Shown: positions 53,379 through 64,000 of the stretch, in pieces
How positions within the stretch are numbered: position 1 is the first letter of the stretch
Layout: each line of letters begins with the position of its first letter
Source of the DNA: Ariolimax columbianus
Lineage: Eukaryota > Mollusca > Gastropoda > Stylommatophora > Arionidae
NCBI GenBank assembly: GCA_036924085.1
Contig: JAVGWX010000005.1
Coordinates: 41,609,664 to 41,673,663, forward strand
Length of the DNA: 64,000 nucleotides
Direction: 5' to 3'
The notes under the pieces: generated by a model
The model's input: only the letters and a program-made list of their open reading frames with translations
Database searches by the model: none
Told to the model about the DNA's origin: nothing
Made by a program: the position numbers and the translations under genes

Positions 53379-54815
53379 CTAAAAGCTATGCGCATCCAGT
53401 TTATTCTTAAATGCATTAACTGTCCCTGCCTCCACTACCTCCCCTGGCAATGCATTCCAAGCAGATACCACTCTCTGACTAAAAAAATATTTCCTAATAT
53501 CTAACGTGGATCTCCCTTTAGTCAGCTTGTAGCTATGCCCTCGTGTTATTGTAGGTGGCCTTATTTTAAAAAAAAACTTGTTATAGTCTAATTTATCGAT
53601 TCCTCTGATCATCTTATAAACCTGTATTAAGTCACCACGAATTCTTCTCTTTTCGAGACACTGTAGGCCGGTTTTTCTGAGTCTTTTCCTCATAACTGTA
53701 ATTCTGGAATCCCACTATCATCTTTGTCGCTCTTTTTTGTATTCTTTCTAGCATGTTTATGTCCCCTCTATGATAAGGACTCCACACCTGTACACAGTAC
53801 TCCAATCTAGGTCTAACTAAAGCTTTATACAGTTTGATGATCACTTCCTTGCTCCTATGTTTAATATTTCTTTTTATCATACCTAACATTGCATTTGCAT
53901 TATTCACTGCTACCTTAACTTGCTCACTCACCTTTCCTGTATGATCTATTATAACCCCTAGGTCCCTTTCCTTATCTATCTTTCTAATATTGTTTTCTCC
54001 CATTCTGTAATTATGTTCCATATTGGATCTACCCATGTGGATGACTGTACATGTATCTACATTAAACTCCATTTGCCAGCTCGAATTTTATCTAAATCCG
54101 ACATCAATATATCCACTTCCGCTTTAGATGAGACACTACTGCATAGTTTTTGTGTCATCAGCAAATTTTGCAATCATGGATCCCATATCAATGTCCAAAT
54201 CATTTATATATATCAAGAACAAAATTGGTCCCAAAACCGAGCCCTGTGGCACACCACTTTTCACTTCACACCACTCAGAGTACTCCTTATTTATGCCCAC
54301 CCTCTGCCTTCTTCCCGTTAACCAATTTTCAATCCATTTGGCAACTTCCCCACCTATTCCATGTGATTTTAACTTTCGAAATAATCTTTGATAAGGTACT
54401 CTATCAAAGGCCTTTGCAATGTCTAGATAAATAACATCCACTGGCTCCCCTTTATCTATGATTTTAGTAACCTCCTCGATGAATTCTAATAGATTTGTCA
54501 AGCATGATCTCCCTCTAGTAAACCCATGCTGACTATTTCAAATTAGATTAAATTTGTCTAAATGCATTACAATGTTTTCTTTGATTATTGACTCTAACAA
54601 TTTACAGACTATGCTCGTTAAACTTACCGGCCTATAGTTAGTTGGATCTGTTTTCCTTCATTTTTCGAATTAGGAAATCATTCCTGCATCTTTCCAATGT
54701 CTTGGAACAATCTCTTTTGAAAGTGATTGGAAAAATAATATAGCTAATGGATTTCTTAGTTGGTCTCTAATTTCAAAAAGCATATTTGGATGGATTCTAT
54801 AGCGACTAGGACATT
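53379..54815 (-). pseudogene. CR1-like LINE, 5'-truncated copy
   Basis: The minus strand from 54815 reads [91 protein letters not shown], then the thumb and C-terminal segments (RDLGVIIDHTGKVSEQVK, LVRPRLEYCVQVWSP, RRIRGDLIQVYKMIRG, STLDIRKYFFSQRVVSAWN). Only a few frame breaks exist (near 54510, 54130, 53640). It is the better preserved relative of the copy split by the Polinton and served as my guide for locating the Polinton target site. Confidence 0.88.
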
Positions 54816-55185
54816 TGTCAACTTTCAACCCATCCACATTTTTTATGCTTATTGCTGAAGGAAAGAAAAGCTGCTACTGCACTTATGGAACATTAAGCAA
54901 ACAGCGTAAAAATCACTACAGCACACATCCAAACAATTTTAATAATAATAATCCGTCCATCGTCATCGATGAGGACCACAACATAATCACGTGTCATAAC
55001 GCAACCTTTACTATGTGTGTGCGCTCATGATTGATCAAGCCAATTGGAGCCAGGAAAAGTCTGTGACACGTCTGGCAAACGTAGCCAGCAGTTGTCTCTG
55101 CAATTTTCTCTGCTCTATATTTCTTGATTGTGCGTCCATCTTGTGCTGCCTGGATACGGAGACGCTCGCTGATTTAAACGCCGTC
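54816..55185. other. Unassigned AT-rich sequence
   Basis: No feature is recognised. Confidence 0.3.
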
Positions 55186-55300
55186 TTTGGGGACGGCGTG
55201 GGCTAGTGGTTAAGTGGCACGGCTCACAACCCGAAGGTGCTGGGTTCGATTCCCATCACAAAACCCCGGAGAAGCAAACCCTTAAAAAATTAAGGATTCC
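55186..55300 (+). repeat. tRNA-Val-like SINE head
   Basis: The A box (TGGGCTAGTGGTTAAGTGG) and B box (GGGTTCGATTCCC) are close to consensus. An anticodon-arm-like CTCACAA loop would read CAC. The T arm pairs (TGGG/CCCA), but the 3' acceptor strand does not pair with the 5' strand. A short CCCTTAAAAAATTAAGG hairpin follows. It is best read as a tRNA-derived SINE or tRNA pseudogene. Confidence 0.6.
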
Positions 55301-55560
55301 TCCTTTACATAAAATGCATGCTGAAGTCTGATGAACTGGGCCGACAGGCGCAAAATAAAAATCACAGTGCATCGCACATCGCTTTGGGGATTCGAGAAAT
55401 AAGGGGAACGCAACAACAACAAAACTCCGTCTGTGACCGTGCTCTTCCATGTTGAACGATTTAGAGCTAGGTTCTCCCAGGTGTTAATGTCTATTTGACA
55501 GCACTTAAAGGACTCAAAACTATTAGTGATGAACAAAACACCCAAAACACCACAACTATG

Positions 55561-56860
55561 AGGGGAGGTCAGAAAATAATGGACCACATAATTTATTTGA
55601 GCCAATAATAAAGATATGAACATGCCATTCTGCGCACCTGAAATGTAAAATGTGCTGATTGTGTATACGAAAAAAAACACCGCATTCGGACAAATGAACC
55701 AGCCGCAACAAACAGTTAAAATGTCGCATCTGAACAACATGCGTTACAAACATCGAATTGCTTTATAATTCCTCTTTGCAGAGAAAGTTAGTGTTGTGAA
55801 TATTTACAGACGTTTGTGATCTGTGTATGGATGCTGTGTAGTCGATAGGAGTACAGTCAGTCGATAGGCTCAGATAATGAAAACGACAGTAAGTAAAGAG
55901 ACGGAGCTGCATGATCTACTACGCTCTAGACGCCCTGCCAGAGCAGACAGGCCAGAAATGTTGAACCATGCTGATGTCATTATTTGTGGTGATGGGCAAA
56001 TTCAACAATTTGCCTGCAGCTTTAAGTCAGCAACGGAAATTAATTATGACAACTCTGGTTTGCTTAAGATGGGTTTCTCGATGTCTCACAAATCAACAAA
56101 AAATGCGAAGAAAAACAATTACTTTTGAATTGTTCGAGCTTTTCTTGCAAATGGAGAAATGTTTTTGTCCATGTTACAGGTAACGAAATATGGGCACATC
56201 ATTTTAAGACTGAAACAAAGAGACAGCCAATACGGCGGCATCTTCAATAACTACGAAGAAAGAATTATTTTTAAACACCTTTAGCTGGAAAGGTCATGTT
56301 CACTGTTTTTTTGGACACTGAAGTTGTGATTCTTGTGGATGCGATTCCAAAGAGGAGAGACAACAACTTCGCAAACTTACATCAAGACACTGAGTAAACT
56401 CAATCGACCGCAGAGTGTATCCTAACAGAATTCTAACAGAACTGATTGTCCTTCATGGCGATGAGCACACTCGCACAAGTCTGACAACACGTGAGACAAC
56501 GAAATTGAATTAAAAAGTATTCCCCTACCACCATATAGTCCTGATCTCATTCCCACTGATTTTAATCTTTTTGGTCTACTAAAAAATGCACTACGTGGGA
56601 CAAGTTTTGAGGATAAATAAAGTGTGATTAATGCATGGAAGACGTGCCTACGTGATCAGGGTTAAAACTGGCACGGGAACGGCATACATGCACTTGATTT
56701 GCGGTGGCGTAAGGCCGTTAAGTTGATGGAGATTAATGTTCAGTAATAAATGTGTTTACATGACATATCCTTGTACATTGTGTAACAATGTTTTATATTT
56801 TCAATAAACAGTTTCTGAAAGAAAATGGTAAAATGTATTACATTATAACAACCCCCCATA
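55561..56860 (+). mobile_element. Decayed mariner (Tc1/mariner) transposon
   Basis: The start AGGGGAGGTCAGAAAATAATGG resembles a mariner terminal repeat. Transposase remnants on the plus strand include RPEMLNHADVIICGD (55940-55990), GLLKMGFSMSH, VVILVDAIPKRR (near 56325) and LPPYSPDLIPTDFNLFGLLKNALRG (near 56525-56600), the conserved PPYSPDLxPxDFHLF block holding the third catalytic Asp. The frame is broken many times. No matching terminal repeat is obvious at the 3' end, so the right boundary is approximate. Confidence 0.75.
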
Positions 56861-56869
56861 GCGTGGCGG

Positions 56870-57720
56870 ATTAGCACCGTATGGAACATTTAACTATGGC
56901 TGAACTGTTAGTGGCGATAAGATCTCTAAAGAAAAAGAATTCACCAGGAAATGATGGAATATCAAAAATAATGTTATCAGATTTGGGCGCGAAGGCATAA
57001 ACGTGGCTTCCTGAAGTCCTCAACAGCATTTCAAAAAGTGTTGTACCGCAAACGTGGAAGGAGGTCATAGTGATATCAACTTCAAAGATCGCTGGAGCCC
57101 TAATAAACCGAAATGGCTACAGGACCATTAGTTTACTAATCTGTGAGGGTAAATACTAGACTGATGTAGCACTTTGAAGAAAAACATGTTGAAGCCAAAA
57201 AAACACACTCGTGATTTGGGTGGATCTAGAAAAAGTGTTCTATAAGGTATGGAAAGAGAGCTCGAAAGGCAAGCTGCATAGATGCCAAGTTTGCGGGAAA
57301 ATGTACAAATCTAGAGAACAGAACCCCTAGGGTACAAGTCAAAGAAAAGACTAGCAGACATATTATTTTAGAACAAGCGGTATCCCACGAAATAACAACA
57401 AATTTCCCAAAGAGTGCGCACAGTTATGTTTGTTTTTGCGGATGATTTAGCTTTGTGGATATCTGAAGAAACAATTACAACAGTAAACATTCTGATGCAG
57501 ATCGCTCTAATATCTATGGAGGAGTTGGCAAAGACATGGTAAGGTAAATGAAGATAAACCAGGAACCCCAAAAAATACTTATACAATCTTTACTATCTTA
57601 ACCAAACCACAGAGAATATTTTAAAGGCTGAATGAAAGAATACTTTAACTGGATGAAAACCACAACTATTTGAATATTACCTTTGATAGGTGTCTAGCAT
57701 GGAGAAAACAGATTGCGTGA
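56870..57720 (+). pseudogene. Old I/R1-like LINE fragment (RT)
   Basis: The plus strand reads ELLVAIRSLKKKNSPGNDGISKIML (56905-56980), VLNSISKSVVPQTWKEVIV, NRNGYRTISLLI and VWVDLEKVFYKVW-like sequence near 57220, then VFADDLALWISEETITTVNILMQIALISMEELAK (57425-57540). Order and spelling match the RT of copies A-C, but divergence is far greater, so this is an older relative. Stops and frameshifts are frequent. Confidence 0.7.
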
Positions 57721-57774
57721 ATTCAGGTTCAAAAATTCATCATGGAAAATATGTGCTGGAACTTCATGAAGAGG

Positions 57775-57960
57775 GGTAGGGGGGCTGTTGTCTCGATTTC
57801 AGGTGTTCGCCTCGGGTGCTGGTTCAAATCACGATGGAGACCGGGATGGTTTCACGTGGATCATCCGATAAAAATTTACCCTGATATATTGGAACACTTC
57901 GGTGATTGTTGTGAGCATTTGCCACATATAATATTTATATATGGACATAAAATTAAATAA
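57775..57960 (+). repeat. tRNA-derived SINE-like unit
   Basis: It shares GGTGTTCGCCTCGGGTGCTGG, the B-box-like GGTTCAAATCACG and GGAGACCGGGATGGTTTCACG with 41637-41720, with a small deletion between the A-box and B-box areas. A TTTTT/ATATAT-rich body follows. Confidence 0.65.
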
Positions 57961-58019
57961 AGCATAGGAAAAACTTTGAATGAGGTGTAAATAGACAGAT
58001 AGAAGTATAAACAATGTAT

Positions 58020-59150
58020 AATGCAACATGGTGTATCAGGGACATTCAAGTTTCGGAGGAGTAGGAAAGAAAAATCTGGGGGACAAGGAAAACCTGGCAA
58101 ATTACCGACCGATCTGTCGGCTCTCTTCTCTTTATAAACTTCACCAGATAGATCGTCAGCCTCATAGAGAAACTACTTGATGAGAACCAATCACGAGAGC
58201 AGGCAGGTCTCGGGAAAGGCTTCTCGACCACATACTACCTCCACATAATCAACTAACTAATGTAGATGGCGCATGAAGTACAGATGCCTTGTATTCTAAG
58301 ATTGGGAGAAGCATGCCGATGGCATCGAAATAACTGCGATGCTAAATCCCCTGAGAAATCAGCCAATTGCAGAAAAATACACTCAAGTATTAGAGGAGAT
58401 ATTCAGCGGATGCACAACGGATATCACTCTCTATTCTATAGACCTATCACCATACCGATACAACGGGGCGTCCGATACAATCTCACCAAAGTTATTTACA
58501 GCAACTCTTGAGGAGATCTTTAAACACATGGAATGGGAGGATTGGGGCATAAATATCGGCGGGGAAATTCTTACTCATCTGAGGTTCGCTGATGACATAG
58601 CTACCATCAGCCTCGGCGTCAATCAAGCGGACAAAAGCCTAAATGAACTCAGCAGAGCAAGCGCTGCAGTTGGCCTACACGTCAATAAAAAAGAAAAACA
58701 AGTTCATGCTAAACAGCTTCTACCCAAAAGGAGATATGCGCGTTGGAGATTGTCCCATCGAAAACGTAAATTCGTATATCTACTTGGGCCAAGAGATCTC
58801 GAACTCCCATTTAATGATTCGATCGATCTCACGAAGGATAACAGCGGCTGCGAGGTCTGGAACCTACGGAAAGTTGATGCAGATAGACTACGCGTCGCTC
58901 AACAGAGCAATGGAGCGACGTACGTTGACGATTTCGATTCGAGACCAAATTCGCTACTCAGTGATCAGAACTTCCTTCTATGACGTCATAGATGTCGCGC
59001 TGATACGAAAATACAGATGGACCGATCCCGTGGTGCTCATGTCGGATAACAGGTGGACAGGTAGAGTGACGTCGTGGTGGTCATACAACTTTAGCCGCCC
59101 TGGATGCGGTGCAGAGATGACATAACGGACGCCCTGGGCCTAACATGGTA
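58020..59150 (+). pseudogene. RTE-type LINE RT fragment
   Basis: The plus strand contains ANYRPICRLSSLYKL (58100-58145), then with frame changes a SDTISPKLFTATLEEIFKHMEWEDWGINIGGE segment (58470-58560), LRFADDIATIS (58580-58610, catalytic Asp pair), YIYLGQEIS, RRITAAARSGTYGKL, IRDQIRYSVIRTSFY and RKYRWTDPVVLMSDNRWT (59005-59060). This is one RT plus C-terminal domain with about three frameshifts, the best preserved RTE remnant here. Confidence 0.8.
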
Positions 59151-59935
59151 CACTAAGATGCCATGCGAAAAGAATTTACTCACCATTTGCTTACATGACA
59201 TCAGACACACGTGCCTGATTGATTACCAGGATTTTGAGATTGAGAGATCTGGCTATCTTTGTCCAAATGCAGAAGCTTTTTGTAATGAACACCTACCTAC
59301 AAAAACCGGCTGGAAACAAATGGGCCTGGCACTCCCCGAACTAGGAAACCAAAGTAGAAATAGACTATGTGCTAAGTGACGACATCAAGTCTTTGGTATA
59401 CAGCTGTTTATTCAGAATTCGCAATAAAATGATATACCACAATTCGTCATTAGTACCAACCAATTTAAAATAGCCTGGAAGTTAGAAGTTCAGGAATGGA
59501 ATAAAGCAAAATAACGGCGACCTCAGGATTCTAAACAACTAGTCAACTATCGTTTTGACATCAGTACGATATTGCTAGCATCTTCTCTACACAACCCGTT
59601 CTCGTGAATATATAAGCGAAATTATGAAATATATGAAAATCATCCAGCATCCTCATTTGCAAGTAAACAAAATAGGGAAGAAGCAGACGGAGGTATGCAG
59701 TCGGGCAGAACTAGTGAAACGATCGTTCCTGGTCAGTAAAGGCCCTTTGATCAGGAATGAGCTGGCCAATGACAACCCTAGATTCATCAACCCATATTCC
59801 TACAGCGCCATCATGACTGCGCGAGGGTGACTCCGTGGGAGGGAATAAACATCCCAATCGTCAGCAGGTCTCTTTGTGACGAAACTATAGGACTGGAATG
59901 TAACACTAGTTATCTACAGATTTTGCCGATTCTGG
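59151..59935. other. Unassigned sequence
   Basis: Short plus frames (59104-59379, 59624-59830) run on from the RTE fragment but show no motif I can name. They may be decayed LINE sequence. Confidence 0.3.
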
Positions 59936-60150
59936 GAGTTGCTGTGGTCGAGAGGTCAGGCACTCGCCTCCCAAAGCGATGAACAGAAACGGTGGATTAT
60001 CGAATCCCAGAAGTTTTATACTGACCCCTGATCTCACGGGAGCTGAGACCAGAGCGACTGCATCCTGAGTTGCCACCAGTGGTCGTGACTTATTGCCTCT
60101 GGTCCAAGGTAGCTCGGGACTAGAGAGGTCGATCACAATCACTATAATCA
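59936..60150 (+). repeat. tRNA-derived SINE-like unit
   Basis: It starts with TGTGGTCGAGAGGTCAGGCACTC-type A-box sequence, then a degraded B box (GGATTATCGAATCCC). The body CCCCTGATCTCACGGGAGCTGAGACC and following bases resemble the body of the unit at 41637-41850. It is probably a related SINE family member. Confidence 0.55.
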
Positions 60151-61149
60151 AAATACAGCGGAAGTTACATCATCAAGACAAAACGGTCGGTTGATGTCGA
60201 CATCATCGCTTGTGATGAGCAACTAATAATGTGTGTGTAAATACATACGAAATATTCGTTTGTAAATACCAACATGATCTACGGCCTCAATCATTTTTGT
60301 TTTGGTGTACAGGCAGACACTGATATCGGGGATGAAGTGTTGGATATTACCATATACGGAAACACAGTTGAGCTGTGAGATTTGTTGACCAGTTCCATTA
60401 CTAGGGCTCTTTTCTTCCGTAACAGTATCCAACTACTAATTTATTTAGGGATCGATTGGAGCGTTCCAGTAAACAGAGACTTGAACCCCGTACGCAGTGG
60501 TGTAGAGCAGCAGTTCAAAGCATGTGGTCTCCGTACTCCTAGTTCGCGAGGTCCTCTCAGGAGGTCCGCAAAGGCTAGAATAAATTATGTGGACTTTTAC
60601 ATTTGAAATCAAAGGATACATGGACATATATAACAAATAGATAAACATAATCGAGGACAAAGATGGCTGAACTTAATTTTAACAACAATTGGATAAATAT
60701 CGATTTAGCAGTTGACCCGGTGGAGATTTGCGCGAGTATGTCAGTTGACCGGGTTTCACAACATAACCTTCGCCCGTCATCGCATACTTGTGGAAACATC
60801 GCCACTAAATCAAATATCGAAGGATGCGGAATAGACAGTCAAAATATCCGACTGGAAGATAGTTGATAGTTTCCTATGGTCGAAACCAGCGGCCCGATTG
60901 ATTGTCATAAGAATGGAACTATGCAAATAGATTATTTATAACGATCAGAGGAAAGATAAAATAAATAACATCGCTTTGCATTTCGTTTGAATACATGTTG
61001 GTTGAGCCTCGGGATGAATTTGAAACAATGATGGTGAAACAATGATGCAAATGCACTCTTTTTTCAATGCAAAATTAAGTTTCTTCCAGTCATCTTAAAA
61101 ATGACCGTCGTAATAGCGGGATTATATATTGATTGATTTCACGTGAAGA
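60151..61149. other. Unassigned sequence
   Basis: Short open frames on both strands (60382-60606 plus, 60445-60660 minus, 60663-60866 plus) show no motif and overlap each other. Nothing is recognised. Confidence 0.35.
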
Positions 61150-61830
61150 GGTCCAGAAGTTAATAAACTACTTCAGGTTGCATTATGTTACGACATATTG
61201 TCCAACAAAACTATGAAGCCGTCAAAATTGAGGAGACATCTCGATGGAAAACATAAAAACGTGACTCAAAGTACATTGATCTTCTCAAAGGTAAGGAGCG
61301 GGAGCTTTGAGAAAGTAGAAAATGGCGAAAAACACTGCAACAATGACAATGCAGAGAGGACCTTAATTGAAGTTTCTGAAGTAACAGAACAAACCGGAAG
61401 CAACTGCACACAATAGCTGAAGAACGTATATTACCACCATTATCAAATTTTCTCCTTTGATTAACGAGAAGGGAGCCAAACACTTTTCTTTAATTCCTTT
61501 GTCAAAGGACACAGCTAAGAAGCTAGTCCACGGTTGTCAGCCATTGTCAATGAACAGTTATTAGAAAGAGTTCGCATGTAACCCTAGTTTGCTCTGCAGC
61601 TGGGCGAAAGTACAGACAAGCAAAGCGTACTTATTGTGCTATGTTAGTTATGAGCACCAGAAACATATTTTTTAAGACTTCATTTCTTCCTTGATGCACA
61701 CCACGACTGAAGAAGCATCTAACAGCTTAAACGAGTTTATCACATATTAAGACATACATTGGTCGAAATGTGTTGAGATTAGCACAAGCGTACAATTTCT
61801 GAAAAGCTTACTGGACTTGATGCGGGAATC
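61150..61830 (+). pseudogene. hAT/ZBED-type transposase remnant, N-terminal part
   Basis: The plus strand reads MKPSKLRRHLDGKHKNV (61210-61262), the end of a BED-type zinc finger (PSKLxRHLxxKH). About 350 bp later come NEQLLERVRM and FALQLGESTDKQSVL (61590-61635), matching the first catalytic region of hAT transposases of the ZBED5/SCAND3 type (FxLQLDESTD, here with Gly for Asp). Stops are present. The coding resumes at 63055 after an intervening LINE-containing stretch. Confidence 0.7.
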
Positions 61831-61939
61831 AAGGAAATCATACCCTCAGTTACGTGTTACTATTGTTCCTTACTTTATCGTCTCCTGCGATCATTGTTTG
61901 TCTTACATTGTTACTCCGGATTCTTCAATAAATTTGATC

Positions 61940-62330
61940 TTTTTCATGGGTTCCAATTGCCGTTGTACAGTTTCTTATCGTGGATAGTCGGAGTGGGCCA
62001 CATCATTCTCCGAAGATATGTTTGACAGGGCGTCTTGAAGTACATGTAATGGTAGCATGTTTGCCAGACCACAGTAACATAGGCTAGTGTTAACTATCTT
62101 GAATTTGGTGTACAGGTGGTGTTTCATTCTGTTGTTGCCAGTTCGGAGACATAGTAACTTGATCTTTTCTGGACAGTTGGTAGTTTCCGTAATCTGCATG
62201 GTATTTTGGGGTATTCTTCCTCTCAATTTACATTGCATTGTCCTTTTACTTTGGATTTTGTTTCTTCGTAGTTGACCAGGTATTCTCCACGTGTTTGCGT
62301 CCCTCATTATTTGACTAAATTGTTTCTTTT
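61940..62330 (-). pseudogene. I/R1-like LINE C-terminal fragment (inside the hAT remnant)
   Basis: The minus-strand frame reads EKIKLLCLRTGNNRMKHHLYTKFKIVNTSLCYCG, corresponding to the C-terminal FRLRTGHNRLRYHLFNKLKIG...CPCG segment of copies A-C but much diverged. Upstream RNase H sequence may continue weakly toward 62500. It lies between the two hAT pieces and therefore probably inserted into the hAT element. Confidence 0.6.
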
Positions 62331-63054
62331 GATGTTCTAATCCGACGATACCAACTGTATCCCCGCTTTCTGTAACCCGTGAGAGATTTGCGTCAAGGCT
62401 GTCATCAATTCATTCAGTTTAGTCTTCTTGTTGGATTTTATTACTCTGACTGATTGTGCATCAGTCAGCATCACGATTTTCGAATGCATACGGTTTTCGT
62501 GTTATACAGCCATTTAGGATACTGTTTTAATATCTCCAATTTTGGCTATAGTGATGCTTGAGAACATACCCCTGACCAAAGACTTGGTTATCTTCTTCCA
62601 GTTCATTTATTGATCATCACTCTTGCTTCTCCGTTTCAGGTGGCAGTTGTAGGCATGTGTTCACCTATCTGCTAGATATTTAGTATCTGTGTACTTTCAT
62701 GTGATACGTCTTCTCTTCATGTCTGTCTGAACTCATTTTTCTTTGACCACTTTGTTTTATTCTACATACCCGCAGGAGAGTAGTGCTAACTGACTGCACG
62801 GGCCTTGGTTTTGTTTCAGATATCACTTGTTTCTTGTGTGTCAGTTCCTTTGAGTTTGAAGCTGTTTCATTCCATGACAGCTCATTCGTTGGTGCATTCT
62901 TTGTTCAGGTGTCTCTTGTATTTCTATTCCTGCTACATACACAGTTGCTAAGAAGATGTCAGAAAAACTAAAACAGACATTGAATGATTCAATCAAAATT
63001 GTCAATTTTATAAAATAGCAAATCACTTAATAAAAGTTTTTTTTTTATCAGCAT
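62331..63054. other. Unassigned sequence, possibly LINE RNase H region
   Basis: No motif strong enough to annotate. A minus-strand extension of the 61940-62330 LINE is plausible up to about 62500. The rest is unrecognised. Confidence 0.3.
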
Positions 63055-63350
63055 TGCAAATATATGGACAGTAAACAATATTTAATTCCACTACATTGTG
63101 AAGTTCGTTGGCTATCACGAGGTGAAGCTTCGTCTCGTTTTGACATAGACCAGCAATTTCAAATCAGCGATCATTTTACACATTTTTGTTGGTCAATAAA
63201 TTCAGCAAACTTATCAAATGTCTTTATCCAATATATGCTCAACTTAAATCTTCAAGGATAAGAATTGTCAGTTTTTCAAGCTGAAGACAAAATCGAAACA
63301 ATGATTAAAAAGTTGGAATTGTGGCCACTTTTATTAAACTGTTAGTTGTA
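63055..63350 (+). pseudogene. hAT/ZBED-type transposase remnant, middle part
   Basis: The plus strand reads QYLIPLHCEVRWLSRGEASSRF (63074-63140), the highly conserved HxEVRWLSRGxxLxR segment of ZBED5/SCAND3-type hAT proteins, followed by FCWSINSANLSNVFIQYMLNLNLQG (conserved LxxLNLxLQG), then after a frame change KIETMIKKLELW. It continues the sequence broken off at 61830. Confidence 0.75.
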
Positions 63351-64000
63351 CATAATAACTGGTGATACTTTTCTAGATTGTTAATATGGATTTATAATTT
63401 TTTAAATAGTAGTGTGAGCTGTTGATGTGGAGAATTTATTCAATTTGGACGGTAAGAGACAATTTATAATTATTATTAACATATAATATCTTCGTGAAGA
63501 CTACTATCCGGTATATTTTTGGGGTCTGCTGCAAAAAAAAGATATTTAAAGTGGAACCGCAATAACGAAACAGTTAAGAACCGCTGGTGTATAGCGTCTG
63601 ATTAGAGTAGTTTAGAGCACTTGCTTTTCGTGACAAAGGTAAAGTGTACAAAATGTATATTTGGAGTTTCACTGTTACAAATACTGTCTAATATTTTTGT
63701 AGCACGTGTCCTGAACAAAATGTTATATTGCGCGTATCACGAATTTATTTCGCTCATTCGTATACATGAGGTTGATTAGTATCTATTTCTAGATTGTATG
63801 TACACCATTAATAACCAGGTTCTCTAAATCAATAGTTAATAATGTATTATGTGGTATATATTATGTCTAGATCATCCCTTCCCATCCCCCTAGTCAACAG
63901 GATATCTCTTCTTGGTGTACCGAAAGGGCAACATTGTATCCTATCGACGATCAAGGTTCACACGTGCGGGTGGTGTTGACTAACAAATGCAGCAGGGAGG
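63351..64000. other. Unassigned AT-rich sequence
   Basis: No feature is recognised to the end of the window. Confidence 0.35.

Noticed and set aside
55186..55260. Functional tRNA-Val gene
   Set aside because: The A and B boxes and T arm look good, but the acceptor stem does not pair and a SINE-like tail follows.

Overview
The window is animal (eukaryotic) genomic DNA, almost entirely layered transposable elements. The organism is probably a lophotrochozoan invertebrate such as a mollusc. That guess rests on the look of the 18S rRNA fragments and on the mix of Polinton, CR1-, RTE- and I/R1-like LINEs, mariner and hAT, and it should be tested by an 18S search. The only host-gene exon I recognise is a minus-strand exon at 44396-44636 that looks like the N-terminal part of D-glucuronyl C5-epimerase, so much of the window may be intronic to or flanking that gene.

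4.87-24.05 kb is a nearly complete Polinton/Maverick (adintovirus-like) element of 19,187 bp. It has ~400-bp terminal inverted repeats beginning AG and ending CT and a 6-bp target duplication (GACGCA), and it sits inside the reverse transcriptase of a CR1-like LINE whose halves resume on either side. It carries a protein-primed-type DNA polymerase B (minus strand, with N-terminal C2H2 fingers). On the plus strand follow a packaging ATPase, small virion-type proteins, a retroviral-type integrase, penton/minor capsid protein, a protein-VI-like gene, major capsid protein and an adenain-like protease. It also carries two unusual cargo genes: a Bcl-2-like gene beside the polymerase and a cyclin-like gene running into the right inverted repeat. 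Most replication and capsid genes are broken (stops, frameshifts, apparent loss of polymerase motif C, an Asp-to-Asn change in the integrase). The protease, the cyclin and several small genes remain open.

The Polinton major capsid gene is split by a second notable element. This is a composite of rDNA 5' external transcribed spacer, the first ~1.2 kb of 18S rRNA, a ~1.1-kb leader and an I/R1-type LINE ORF. Two copies occur: copy A (14.72-20.16 kb, minus, endonuclease-deleted) and copy B (30.98-38.40 kb, plus, intact 1302-codon ORF, 14-bp target duplication, GAA-rich tail). Both begin at nearly the same spacer point and leave 18S in the same conserved stretch. This suggests an rDNA-inserted LINE mobilised on a polymerase I read-through transcript. 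A third copy (49.9-53.3 kb) lacks rDNA and has a 5' inversion of the twin-priming type.

The rest is older LINE debris, some of it nested (for example one LINE inside another at 47.0-48.9 kb), tRNA-derived SINE-like units, a decayed mariner, a hAT/ZBED-type transposase broken by LINE sequence, a 44-bp minisatellite inside an RTE-like LINE, and stretches where I recognise nothing. Boundaries of old fragments are approximate because they come from reading translated remnants by eye.
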